The notes: generated by a model from the sequence alone, not told the origin. Shown: positions 1 through 5,808, counted from the stretch's first letter. The stretch is DNA of 11,967 bases from JAAFIP01 sp031390175 (GCA_031390175.1 JANMTF010000343.1:1-11967), one strand, 5' to 3'. A program made the numbers and translations.

Positions 1-2
1 GA

Positions 3-113
3 CGCCGTGCGCTCAACGCGGAACGCGGCGCCTACCAATCTGAACATGCAGAGGAACTCGCTCGAATGGATTGGGAGGGAGGACCTCCCAGTGTTGGCAC
101 TGAGGTTGCATGA
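3..113 (+). CDS. Possible 3' end of an unidentified gene (partial)
   Basis: An open frame runs in from the left edge and stops at TGA 111-113, giving about 36 residues. The translation is hydrophilic and rich in Ala, Glu and Arg, with a likely helical stretch (AERGAYQSEHAEELARMDWE), then a Gly/Pro-rich tail ending GTEVA. First codon positions are strongly G/C-biased, as in real genes of this genome. A second frame (1-126) is also open but has less gene-like codons, so the assignment is tentative. I do not recognise the family. A 7-bp inverted repeat (72-78 with 84-90) lies inside the frame. Confidence 0.3.
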   Translation, partial: RRALNAERGAYQSEHAEELARMDWEGGPPSVGTEVA

Positions 114-134
114 CTGGATATTTTAACTTCGACA

Positions 135-194
135 AGGAGACGTCATGAAATATCGGAAACTGGGCTTTTTTGTTGTTTGGGCGGCCGCCGCGTA
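135..194 (+). pseudogene. Truncated start of an aldo/keto reductase-like gene
   Basis: A good ribosome site (AAGGAGA, from about 135) sits 3 bases before ATG 144. The frame starts MKYRKLG, the usual opening of the aldo/keto reductase family related to potassium-channel beta subunits, where it normally continues into a Gly-rich first strand. Here it changes at once to FFVVWAAAA and stops at TAA 192-194, only 16 codons in. What follows is GC-rich hairpin and repeat sequence, not more gene. I infer a gene cut off by deletion or insertion just after codon 7. Seven residues is thin evidence; it could also be a short leader peptide or chance. Confidence 0.35.
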
Positions 195-206
195 AAATCG
201 GGGGTG

Positions 207-239
207 CCGCGGCCAACTGCCCCGCCGGGGGCACCGCGG
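207..239. repeat. GC-rich bulged hairpin
   Basis: Two self-complementary CCGCGG arms (207-212 and 234-239) enclose a second perfect 6-bp stem, TGCCCC 218-223 with GGGGCA 228-233, closed by a GCCG loop. Five bases (213-217) bulge on the left side. This two-stem form resembles repetitive extragenic palindromes. It has no T-tract, so it is unlikely to be a classical terminator. Only one copy is visible in the window. Confidence 0.45.
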
Positions 240-255
240 GTTCCCCTCCAAAACC

Positions 256-361
256 ACGCATCTGGGCGTACAAGCTACCTGCAAGTGCAATTGCCATCGG
301 GCTTGGTCGGGTTGGTCGGGTCGAACACGCGTCTGGGCGTACAAGCACCCTGCAAGTGCAA
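256..361. repeat. Pair of diverged 35-bp direct repeats with a 9-bp tandem repeat between
   Basis: Copy 1 is 256-290 and copy 2 is 327-361. They match at 32 of 35 bases, with the core TCTGGGCGTACAAGC and the shared end TGCAAGTGCAA, and their starts are 71 bases apart. Between them TTGGTCGGG occurs twice in tandem (303-311 and 312-320). The block lies just upstream of the patatin-like gene and just after the truncated aldo/keto reductase start. It could be a decayed mobile-element end, an intergenic repeat family or paired regulatory sites; the sequence does not decide between these. Confidence 0.6.
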
Positions 362-386
362 GGTTGTTTCAGCCGGATAATGCGGC

Positions 387-1361
387 ATGCTTTTGTATCC
401 CCATTTCCATCTCAGTCTCCAACCCACAGCAACGCTAGTCACTCTGGTGCTGGCCGCGCTGCTAGCTGCTTGCACCACCACGCAGTCCGTATCCGTGCCC
501 AGCACGCCTGGTACTACACCCGCCGGCACACCCACCGCGACCGTGGTGCCAACGCCTCCCCCCGCTGTAATCCCCAAGCGCCTACCCAAAATCGGCCTGG
601 CCCTAGGCGGTGGCGCAGCGCGGGGGTTTGCGCATGTGGGGGTGATTGCTGCGCTGGAAGAGGCAGGCATCAAACCCGACATGGTCGTAGGCACGTCCGC
701 TGGCAGCTTGGTCGCGGCAATCTACGCCACCGGTAAAAATGCGGCCCAGCTTCAGCAGGTGGCGCTGGCGATGGAGGAGTCTGAGATTACCGACTGGACG
801 CTGCCGTTTTTTGGCCGGGGCATGCTGCGCGGCGATGCACTGGCCCGCTACATCAATGTGCAGGTCAACAGCAGACCTATCGAGAGCATGGTGATTCCGC
901 TGGGCATCGTGGCGACTGATCTGCGCACGGGGCTGGGCACGCTGTTCCAGCGGGGCGATACCGGTATGGCGGTGCGGGCGTCCAGCGCGGTGCCCTCAGT
1001 GTTTAACCCGGTAAAGATTGGCGCTGCAGAGTACGTAGACGGTGGCTTGGTATCCCCCGTGCCGGTGCGATACGCGCGCCAGATGGGCGCTGAACTGGTG
1101 ATAGCGGTGGACATATCATCGGCCCCCGAGGGCAATGCGTCTGACAGCCAACTGGCGATTTTGCTGCAAACTTTTGCCATTATGGGCAAAAGCATCAACA
1201 GTTTTGAGCTCAAAGACGCCGAGCTGGTGGTGCGCCCCGAGCTGGCGAGCGTAAAAGGTGGGGACTTTACCGCCAAGCGCCCTTCGATAGATGCTGGCAA
1301 GCTGGCCATGCAGCGGGCGATACCCCAGCTTAAGGCGCTGATCGAGGCGAAGAGCAAATAA
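387..1361 (+). CDS. Patatin-like phospholipase family lipoprotein (RssA-like)
   Basis: A predicted serine acyl-hydrolase of 324 residues, expected to cleave acyl esters of phospholipids or related lipids. The N-terminus has a hydrophobic stretch and a lipobox LAAC, so Cys29 should be lipidated and the protein membrane-anchored outside the cytoplasm. A Thr/Pro-rich linker follows to about residue 65. The patatin domain then shows the oxyanion-hole motif GGGAARG (near 74-80), the nucleophile elbow GTSAG (near 102-106) and the DGG carrying the catalytic Asp (near 218-220), so the Ser-Asp dyad is complete. An in-frame TAA at 378-380 rules out an earlier start, and the signal peptide fits ATG 387. 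No clear ribosome site precedes it. RssA-type proteins are the closest type I recognise; the substrate is unknown. It stands alone and converges on the phasin gene. Confidence 0.88.
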   Translation: MLLYPHFHLSLQPTATLVTLVLAALLAACTTTQSVSVPSTPGTTPAGTPTATVVPTPPPAVIPKRLPKIGLALGGGAARGFAHVGVIAALEEAGIKPDMVVGTSAGSLVAAIYATGKNAAQLQQVALAMEESEITDWTLPFFGRGMLRGDALARYINVQVNSRPIESMVIPLGIVATDLRTGLGTLFQRGDTGMAVRASSAVPSVFNPVKIGAAEYVDGGLVSPVPVRYARQMGAELVIAVDISSAPEGNASDSQLAILLQTFAIMGKSINSFELKDAELVVRPELASVKGGDFTAKRPSIDAGKLAMQRAIPQLKALIEAKSK

Positions 1362-1372
1362 AGAAAAAGGTC

Positions 1373-1403
1373 AAAAAAAAGCCAAGTCTTGCGACTTGGC
1401 TTT
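1373..1403 (-). terminator. Strong rho-independent terminator for minus-strand transcription
   Basis: A perfect stem pairs GCCAAGTC 1381-1388 with GACTTGGC 1393-1400 around a TTGC loop, and can extend by three A-T pairs. Eight A residues at 1373-1380 become a U-tract when read from the minus strand, so it best stops transcripts coming from the phasin gene. In the plus direction only three T follow, which would end patatin transcripts less efficiently. It lies 11 bases after the patatin stop codon. Confidence 0.8.
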
Positions 1404-1606
1404 GAAAGGGATCCCTGTACCGCGATGGGTATCGAAAGGACCCGAGGAGACAACCTTCACTGCATCTATAACGAACCAGCCAGCGTTTGGCTGACAAGCA
1501 ATCAGAGGATGCACTCTAAAAATATGGGAACTAATTTCAAAATTTCAAGAGCGGTGTGTAACCGGGTCAACAATCTCACATTCGCAAGCAACGGATCACT
1601 TGCAAA
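1404..1606. other. Intergenic spacer between terminator and phasin stop
   Basis: About 200 bases separate the terminator from the phasin stop codon. On the minus strand this would be an untranslated 3' tail of the phasin mRNA. I see only a weak 5-bp inverted repeat (GCAAG near 1585 with CTTGC near 1600) and no convincing gene, although an open plus-strand frame of 73 codons crosses it without a ribosome site or family resemblance. Confidence 0.4.
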
Positions 1607-2137
1607 TTAACGCTTCTTGGCAGCGGTTTTAGCAGTAGCAGCTACGTTGTTAAAGTTCTGCTCAGCCATGTCGCTGGCTTGTTTGACGGCTTTTTGTACC
1701 GAGTCAAATGCGTTGTTGGCAGCAGACACTGCGCTCTTCATCATGGCTACTGCGGACTCAGAGCCAGCCGGTGCGTTTTTGGACACGCCGTCAATCATGG
1801 ACATGAATTTCTTTTGGCCTTCAGCGGTTTGGGCTTCGAGGGCGGCGCCAAACTCAGCACCCGTGCTGGAGGCGATGTCGTACAGGTGACGGCTGTAGGC
1901 AGCGGTTTTCTCGGCCAAAGGCTGGAACAGGCCCGCTTGCAGGGCCAACAGCTCTTGTGCGTCTTTCACGCTCAGAGCAGCTTTGGCGCTGTCAGATGCC
2001 TCGGACAAAGCGGCTTTGGAAGCGTGGATGTTCAGTTCCATCAGCTTTTCTACGCCCGCAAATGCTTTGTTGGTCAGGCCGAACAGGGTTTCAACGTTGG
2101 CTTTTTGTGCGGCGACGATTTGGTCTACGGTGATCAT
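1607..2137 (-). CDS. phaP: Phasin family protein (PHA granule-associated)
   Basis: A small amphipathic protein of 176 residues that coats intracellular polyhydroxyalkanoate granules and controls their number and size. The start MITVDQIVAAQKANVETLFGL and the helical body rich in Ala, Lys, Glu and Ser, with almost no Cys or Trp, are typical of the betaproteobacterial PhaP family. The middle contains FAGVEKLMELN and the tail is a Lys-rich TAAKKR. Length matches the usual 180-190 residues. A ribosome site GGAGA (2145-2149 on the minus strand) sits 7 bases before the ATG. It is monocistronic, with its own promoter and a strong downstream terminator, which fits an abundant protein. The upstream operator-like repeats suggest PhaR control. 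Most such genomes have several phasin paralogues, so the gene number is not assigned. Confidence 0.9.
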   Translation of the reverse strand: MITVDQIVAAQKANVETLFGLTNKAFAGVEKLMELNIHASKAALSEASDSAKAALSVKDAQELLALQAGLFQPLAEKTAAYSRHLYDIASSTGAEFGAALEAQTAEGQKKFMSMIDGVSKNAPAGSESAVAMMKSAVSAANNAFDSVQKAVKQASDMAEQNFNNVAATAKTAAKKR

Positions 2138-2197
2138 GGTGTTTTCTCCAAAAGTTAAGTTAGGGTCATAACTGCTCTGAATACTCGGACTTGAATA

Positions 2198-2212
2198 TGT
2201 TGCAGTGCAGCA
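2198..2212 (-). promoter_or_regulatory. Promoter-proximal operator copy, probable PhaR site
   Basis: The 15-bp sequence TGTTGCAGTGCAGCA, read as TGCTGCACTGCAACA on the transcribed strand, contains a TGCA-N-TGCA-type dyad. It lies immediately downstream of the predicted phasin transcription start, where a bound repressor would block RNA polymerase. PhaR regulators bind TGC-rich dyads at phasin promoters in other PHA producers; assigning this site to PhaR is inference. Confidence 0.6.
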
Positions 2213-2220
2213 TAAGTTGA

Positions 2221-2248
2221 ATTATAGGGTTATCCCATGCTGGTGCAA
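2221..2248 (-). promoter_or_regulatory. Sigma-70 promoter of the phasin gene
   Basis: Read on the minus strand, TTGCAC (2248-2243) and a perfect TATAAT (2226-2221) are separated by 16 bases. Transcription would start near 2214, leaving a leader of about 77 bases before the phasin ATG at 2137. The perfect -10 box in a GC-rich genome, and its position between two identical repeats, support this call. Confidence 0.7.
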
Positions 2249-2256
2249 GCTGTTTT

Positions 2257-2271
2257 TGTTGCAGTGCAGCA
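2257..2271 (-). promoter_or_regulatory. Upstream operator copy, probable PhaR site
   Basis: An exact second copy of the 15-bp repeat found at 2198-2212, with starts 59 bases apart. It lies 8 bases upstream of the predicted -35 box. Two identical copies bracketing one promoter suggest cooperative binding or looping by a dimeric or tetrameric repressor. Confidence 0.6.
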
Positions 2272-2519
2272 AAAATGATGCATTCTAGAGAGATATTTCT
2301 AATTTCAGGGTTGCTGCCCCAAGCAGTGGTGCTCTGATTTGTTGTCCCGGGGGGGGGCTCCAATCCGTGGCTTTGGCGTTTGGTGTGATCGAGAGGTGTC
2401 GAGGTACGTGTTTGGGAGAAATTCTCTATCTCCGCAGCGCAAAAGGAGTAAGCCCGCTGCATGGAGTTTGACCCGGCTGATACTGCGCTAAGATCATCCG
2501 ATCACATAAGGAATTTACG
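2272..2519. other. Intergenic region with G9 run and possible promoter for the Bug gene
   Basis: This 248-base stretch lies between the divergent phasin and Bug genes. It holds a run of nine G (2349-2357). Nearer the Bug gene, TTGACC (2468-2473) could act as a -35 box with a poorly conserved -10 (GATCAT at 2492-2497, spacer 18, or TAAGAT at 2489-2494, spacer 15). The ribosome site AAGGA (2508-2512) is clear. No small gene is convincing here. Confidence 0.4.
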
Positions 2520-3554
2520 ATGAACCAGACCGGCTTTGCATGCACATCTCTTTCAAGTCTTGCCCGCGGCGCGCTTTGGGCGGTGGCGGCGCTTGCGCTA
2601 TCGCCCCTGGCGTTGGCGCAAACCTCGCCAGCGGCCGCTTTCCCCAGTAAGCCAGTACGCATCATCGTGCCGCAGACACCGGGTGGTGCGTCCGATGCGC
2701 TGGCCCGCATCGTGGGGCAAAAGCTTTCAGAAAAATGGGGCCAGCCGGTGGTGATCGAGAACCGGGCGGGCGCGGGTGGCAACATTGGGATGGATGCGGT
2801 GGCCAAATCGCCAGCCGATGGCTACACGCTACTCATGTCTTACGTAGGCTCGCACGCCATCAATGTCAGCATTTATAAAAAGCTGCCCTTTGATCCCGAG
2901 GCTGATTTCGCAGCTGTGGCCACGCTGGCCAACGTGCCTTTTGTTGCGGCTGCGAACGCCAAACTGCCAGTGACCAATATGAAAGAGCTGGCTGCCTACG
3001 CGGCCAAAAACCCGGTGTCGTTTGGTTCGGCAGGCAATGGTTCGGTGAACCATTTGCTGGGGGAAATGTTCAACGCGTACAACGCGGGCGGCGCGGCTAA
3101 CAGCACTGCAAACAAGATGCTGCATGTGCCCTACAAGGGCGCAGCCCCTGCGCTGACCGATCTGATCTCGGGCCAAATCCAGTTGGTGTTTACCAGTCTG
3201 CCATCGGTGGCACAGCACATCAAGGCGGGTACCGTCAACGGTTTGGCGGTGACGGGGTCTAAGCGGGCAGGCGCGTTCAAAGACATTCCCACCATTGCCG
3301 AGTCGGGTTATCCTGGATTCGTCATCAACCCCTGGTTCGGCCTGTTCGCGCCCAAGGGAGTGTCTGCGGCGGTGGTGCAGCAGATCAATGCGGATGTCAG
3401 GAAGATTTTGGAAGACAAAGCCATCGTTGAAAAATTTGCCGCTTTGGGGGCTGAGCCCTATGACACCAAACCCGAAGAGTTTGCCGCCATCTTGCATGCG
3501 GACATTCAAAAATGGGCGGCAGTGGTCAAGAGTTCAGGCGCGACTGCGGATTGA
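2520..3554 (+). CDS. Bug/TctC-type tripartite tricarboxylate transporter solute-binding protein
   Basis: A periplasmic binding protein of 344 residues from the Bug family, which captures carboxylates and similar small solutes between two lobes. A Sec signal peptide ends at ALA before Gln34. The mature protein starts with the family signature FPSKPVRIIVPQTPGG (41-56), then GQPVVIENRAGAGGNIG (75-91) and SPADGYTLL (97-105), and further on HVPYKGAAPALTDLISGQI. An Asn/Ala-rich stretch (AYNAGGAANSTANK) before HVPYKG looks longer than usual. The start follows a ribosome site AAGGA with 7-base spacing. It leads an operon: its TGA overlaps the ATG of the dioxygenase gene. No membrane subunits are in the window, so the protein may share a transporter encoded elsewhere or act in sensing. 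The ligand is unknown; the neighbours suggest an organic acid. Confidence 0.9.
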   Translation: MNQTGFACTSLSSLARGALWAVAALALSPLALAQTSPAAAFPSKPVRIIVPQTPGGASDALARIVGQKLSEKWGQPVVIENRAGAGGNIGMDAVAKSPADGYTLLMSYVGSHAINVSIYKKLPFDPEADFAAVATLANVPFVAAANAKLPVTNMKELAAYAAKNPVSFGSAGNGSVNHLLGEMFNAYNAGGAANSTANKMLHVPYKGAAPALTDLISGQIQLVFTSLPSVAQHIKAGTVNGLAVTGSKRAGAFKDIPTIAESGYPGFVINPWFGLFAPKGVSAAVVQQINADVRKILEDKAIVEKFAALGAEPYDTKPEEFAAILHADIQKWAAVVKSSGATAD

Positions 3555-4396
3555 TGGCGTGCCCACTCACCATGCAAGTTAAAAAAATCGCGGGCGCACT
3601 GGGTGCGGAAATCTCGGGTGTGGATCTGGCGGCGGGACTGTCCGCCGCTGTGGCGGCCGACATACGTAAAGTGTTTCTTGAGCATCAGGTTATTTTTTTG
3701 CGCAACCAAGCACTCAGTCCAGCCCAGTTTCTGGCCTTTGCCCAATTCATGGGCCAGCCTATTGAATACCCTTTTGTCAAAGGCATCGAGGGCTTCCCGC
3801 ACATCATCGAAGTCAAAAAACTGGAGCACGAAAAAGTTAATTTCGGCGGCATCTGGCATTCAGACACCACCTATTTGAATGTGCCGCCCATGGGCTCGAT
3901 GCTGCTGGCGCGCGAGGTGCCGCCGTATGGCGGCGACACGCTGTTTGCCAACCAGACCATGGCTTACGAGGCCTTGTCCAGCACCATGCAAAACTTGCTT
4001 GCTGGCTTGAAGGGCATCAGCAGCTCGGCCAAAGCCGATGTCTCCAAAACGCGAGAAGACCGCATCAAATCAGCCGGCAACACGGATGCCCCCACAAGCT
4101 ACCAAGCCCAGCACCCCATTGTGCGCACGCACCCTGAGACCGGCCGCAAGGCGCTGTATGTGAACGTGGCGCACACGTCAGGGATTGAGGGCATGACGGA
4201 TGCTGAAAGCGCGCCGATCCTGAGCTTTCTTTTTGACCACCAAGTCAAGCCTGAGTTCACCTGCCGCTTTGCATGGGAGCCGCACTCGCTGGCCCTTTGG
4301 GACAACCGTTGCACCCAGCACAATCCTGTGAACGACTACCACGGCTACCGACGCGTGATGCACCGCATTACCCTGCAAGGCGACAAGCCGGTCTGA
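3554..4396 (+). CDS. TauD/TfdA-family 2-oxoglutarate-dependent Fe(II) dioxygenase
   Basis: A cytoplasmic enzyme of 280 residues that should couple oxidative decarboxylation of 2-oxoglutarate to hydroxylation of a substrate, often releasing sulfite or a phenol. The N-terminal GALGAEISGVDL (13-25), the iron motif WHSDTTY (His102, Asp104), the distal WDNRCTQHNPVNDY (His256) and RRVMHRITL (Arg271, the 2-oxoglutarate ligand, 15 residues after the His as in TauD) are all present. Length matches TauD and TfdA (about 283-287). The ATG at 3554 overlaps the preceding TGA as TGATG, indicating translational coupling; an internal ATG at 3572 is the other possible start. Taurine, alkyl sulfates and aryloxyalkanoates are all handled by this family. 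The Bug and CMD-family neighbours favour a carboxylic acid, but the sequence alone does not fix the substrate. Confidence 0.88.
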   Translation: MACPLTMQVKKIAGALGAEISGVDLAAGLSAAVAADIRKVFLEHQVIFLRNQALSPAQFLAFAQFMGQPIEYPFVKGIEGFPHIIEVKKLEHEKVNFGGIWHSDTTYLNVPPMGSMLLAREVPPYGGDTLFANQTMAYEALSSTMQNLLAGLKGISSSAKADVSKTREDRIKSAGNTDAPTSYQAQHPIVRTHPETGRKALYVNVAHTSGIEGMTDAESAPILSFLFDHQVKPEFTCRFAWEPHSLALWDNRCTQHNPVNDYHGYRRVMHRITLQGDKPV

Positions 4397-4413
4397 TATT
4401 AAATACCCCCTCG

Positions 4414-5013
4414 ATGCCCCACGCTGTCAACCGACCACCACTCCACATACGCGGCCACCGCTTTGCACCGCTGACATGGGACACCATGAACCCCGAGCAA
4501 CTGGCCATGGCCGAGAGCGTGATGTCAGGCAAGCGCGCCTCCATGCAAGGCCCCTACAACGTGCTCATGCGCAGCCCTGCGCTGGGCAATTTGGCGCAAC
4601 AGTTTGGCGAGCACACGCGCTTTAACTCGTCTTTGCCACTGGCGCTGAACGAGCTGGTGATCTTGCTGGTAGCGCGGTTTTGGACTAGCCAGTTTGTCTG
4701 GTGGGCGCACAAGCGCATTGCCCTGGATGCGGGTTTGGACACTGCTCTGGTCGATGCCATTGCAGCAGCTACCCAACCGAACCTGCGGGCGCTGCCTGCC
4801 CATGTGACCGCTGTCTACCACTTTGCCCATGAACTACTGCAGAAAAAGCAGGTGAGCGATACCGCATATGCAAGTTTGGTCGCACAGTACGGCGAGCGCG
4901 GCGTGGTGGACGTGATGGGCACGATTAGTTACTACACCCTGGTCAGCATGTGCCTGAATGTAGACCAGTACCCGCTGCCCGATGGTGCGCAGTCTGAGCT
5001 CAAGCCAGTGTAG
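4414..5013 (+). CDS. Carboxymuconolactone decarboxylase (CMD/AhpD-like) family protein
   Basis: An all-helical protein of 199 residues of the family that includes 4-carboxymuconolactone decarboxylase and the AhpD peroxidase partner. Recognisable elements are GPYNVLMRSPALGNLAQQFG, the core LNELVILLVARFWTSQFVWWAHKRIAL, and DVMGTISYYTLVSMCLN near the end. The CxxC pair of AhpD is absent: the spots hold Trp/Gln-type residues, while the Glu and the His of the core motif are kept. A thiol peroxidase role is therefore unlikely; decarboxylase or lactone chemistry, or an unknown role, is more likely. The frame is open further upstream into the dioxygenase gene, but homology-like sequence begins after ATG 4414, 17 bases past the dioxygenase stop. 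No strong ribosome site is seen, which fits coupled translation in the operon. Confidence 0.8.
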   Translation: MPHAVNRPPLHIRGHRFAPLTWDTMNPEQLAMAESVMSGKRASMQGPYNVLMRSPALGNLAQQFGEHTRFNSSLPLALNELVILLVARFWTSQFVWWAHKRIALDAGLDTALVDAIAAATQPNLRALPAHVTAVYHFAHELLQKKQVSDTAYASLVAQYGERGVVDVMGTISYYTLVSMCLNVDQYPLPDGAQSELKPV

Positions 5014-5246
5014 GCTGTGGCGGCGCCACCGAGCTGGCAAACCATGGCTGAAGGGCAGCCATTCATAGCTACATATTTCATAGCTGCTCCCGCAACTGCG
5101 TATTGATCTACAGCTCGATTGATATCTTTAAATAGAAGTGTTCGCTTCGCAGTATTCTTGAACTCCGGGCGGGGTGTGCGGTGTAGAATTGTGTGGTCTA
5201 ACGCAGTTTCTTTGCGTTGGGTCATACTCATTTATTGGAGCTTTTC
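5014..5246. other. Intergenic region before the RlpA-like gene
   Basis: Two short weak stems follow the CMD stop (GTGGC 5017-5021 with GCCAC 5025-5029; GGCTG 5046-5050 with CAGCC 5056-5060), neither with a T-tract. They are followed by an AT-rich repeat-like block. A possible -10 (TAGAAT 5184-5189) has no good -35 at normal spacing; TTGAAC (5158-5163) is 20 bases away. A 6-bp stem, AACGCA 5200-5205 with TGCGTT 5213-5218, would fold in the leader of the next mRNA. The ribosome site is GGAG 5237-5240. Confidence 0.4.
5062..5135. repeat. Degraded Comamonadaceae-type intergenic repeat
   Basis: TTCATAGCT occurs twice, 15 bases apart (5062-5070 and 5077-5085). It is followed by GCTCCCGCAACTGCG, ATTGAT and GATATCTTTAAA. 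The order CATAGCTGCT, GC-rich centre, ATTGAT, AGCTC, then T/A-rich resembles the short intergenic elements I recall between genes in Acidovorax, Polaromonas and Rhodoferax. AGCTA 5067-5071 can pair with TAGCT 5081-5085. The match is from memory and the copy is decayed. Confidence 0.35.
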
Positions 5247-5747
5247 ATGCCATTTCGTTTTCTGGTAGCCAGTGCCGCTGTGCTGGCTTTCTCTTTCTCA
5301 TCCATCGCCACTGCCCAGACGCAGGCGGCGCCTGCCTCTGCCGCCGATGCGGCTAAAGCAGCAGCTGCAACCGCCGCTAATGCCCCAGCTACGAGCGCTC
5401 CCCAAGCCAAGGACTCTGGCGACAAAGTCTCCGAAGGCAAATTAGCCCATTACGGCCGTAAATTCAATGGTCGCAAAACCGCCAGCGGCGAGCGCTTTAA
5501 CGCGGGCGCAATGACCATGGCCCATAAAACACTGCCGTTTGGCAGCATGGTCAAAGTGACAAATCTGGCCAACAAGCGTAGCGTTGTAGTGCGTGTGAAC
5601 GACCGTGGCCCTACAGCAGACGACCGCATTGGCGACTTGACCACTGCCGCAGCGCGCAAGATCAAAATGACCCACGCTGGTGTGATTCAAGCCAAGCTTG
5701 AAGTGGTGGGCAGCGCCAAGGCACGCAAGCATTCCGCTAAAAAATAA
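5247..5747 (+). CDS. Secreted RlpA-like double-psi beta-barrel protein
   Basis: A small exported protein of 166 residues. A Sec signal peptide ends ATA before Gln24, then comes an Ala-rich low-complexity linker (24-55), then one RlpA-like double-psi barrel (about 62-153). Visible conserved elements are LAHYGRKFNGRKTASGERF (Glu82), MAHKTLPFGS (His93) and VVVRVNDRGP (Asp119), the set found in RlpA lytic transglycosylases that cut peptidoglycan glycan strands lacking stem peptides. Unlike classical RlpA it has no lipobox and no C-terminal SPOR domain, so it is likely soluble in the periplasm and not directed to the septum by SPOR. The ribosome site GGAG lies 6 bases before ATG 5247. It is probably a single-gene unit between two catabolic clusters, and activity is inferred from the family. 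Confidence 0.85.
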   Translation: MPFRFLVASAAVLAFSFSSIATAQTQAAPASAADAAKAAAATAANAPATSAPQAKDSGDKVSEGKLAHYGRKFNGRKTASGERFNAGAMTMAHKTLPFGSMVKVTNLANKRSVVVRVNDRGPTADDRIGDLTTAAARKIKMTHAGVIQAKLEVVGSAKARKHSAKK

Positions 5748-5754
5748 GCCATCT

Positions 5755-5773
5755 GCAAAGCCTCAGGCTTTGC
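5755..5773 (+). terminator. Hairpin after the RlpA-like gene
   Basis: GCAAAGCC (5755-5762) and GGCTTTGC (5766-5773) form a perfect 8-bp stem with a TCA loop, 7 bases after the stop codon. No T-tract follows, so it may stabilise the mRNA end or terminate only partly. Confidence 0.5.
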
Positions 5774-5808
5774 GTGAAATTTCAACGCAGCTTGCGCCGA
5801 CGTAAACT

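Noticed and set aside
13..348. Minus-strand open frame across the repeat region
   Set aside because: It spans the hairpin and both repeat copies, lacks a ribosome site and shows no family resemblance; it is open because the region is GC-rich.
256..361. Possible CRISPR array
   Set aside because: Only two diverged copies with one 36-base gap that itself contains a tandem repeat, and no cas genes nearby.
256..361. Possible integron attC site
   Set aside because: No paired GTTRRRY/RYYYAAC core sites in the needed arrangement and no integrase gene.
170..736. Long plus-strand open frame overlapping the patatin gene start
   Set aside because: Its residues are dominated by Arg, His, Pro and Cys as in a GC-rich shadow frame, it has no ribosome site, and the overlapping patatin frame has complete catalytic motifs and a lipoprotein signal.
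2166..2462. 98-codon minus-strand frame upstream of the phasin gene
   Set aside because: It reads through the phasin promoter and both operators, has no ribosome site and its composition is not gene-like.
2829..3509. 226-codon minus-strand frame inside the first Bug gene
   Set aside because: A shadow frame rich in Arg, His and Gly; the plus-strand frame has a signal peptide and all Bug motifs.
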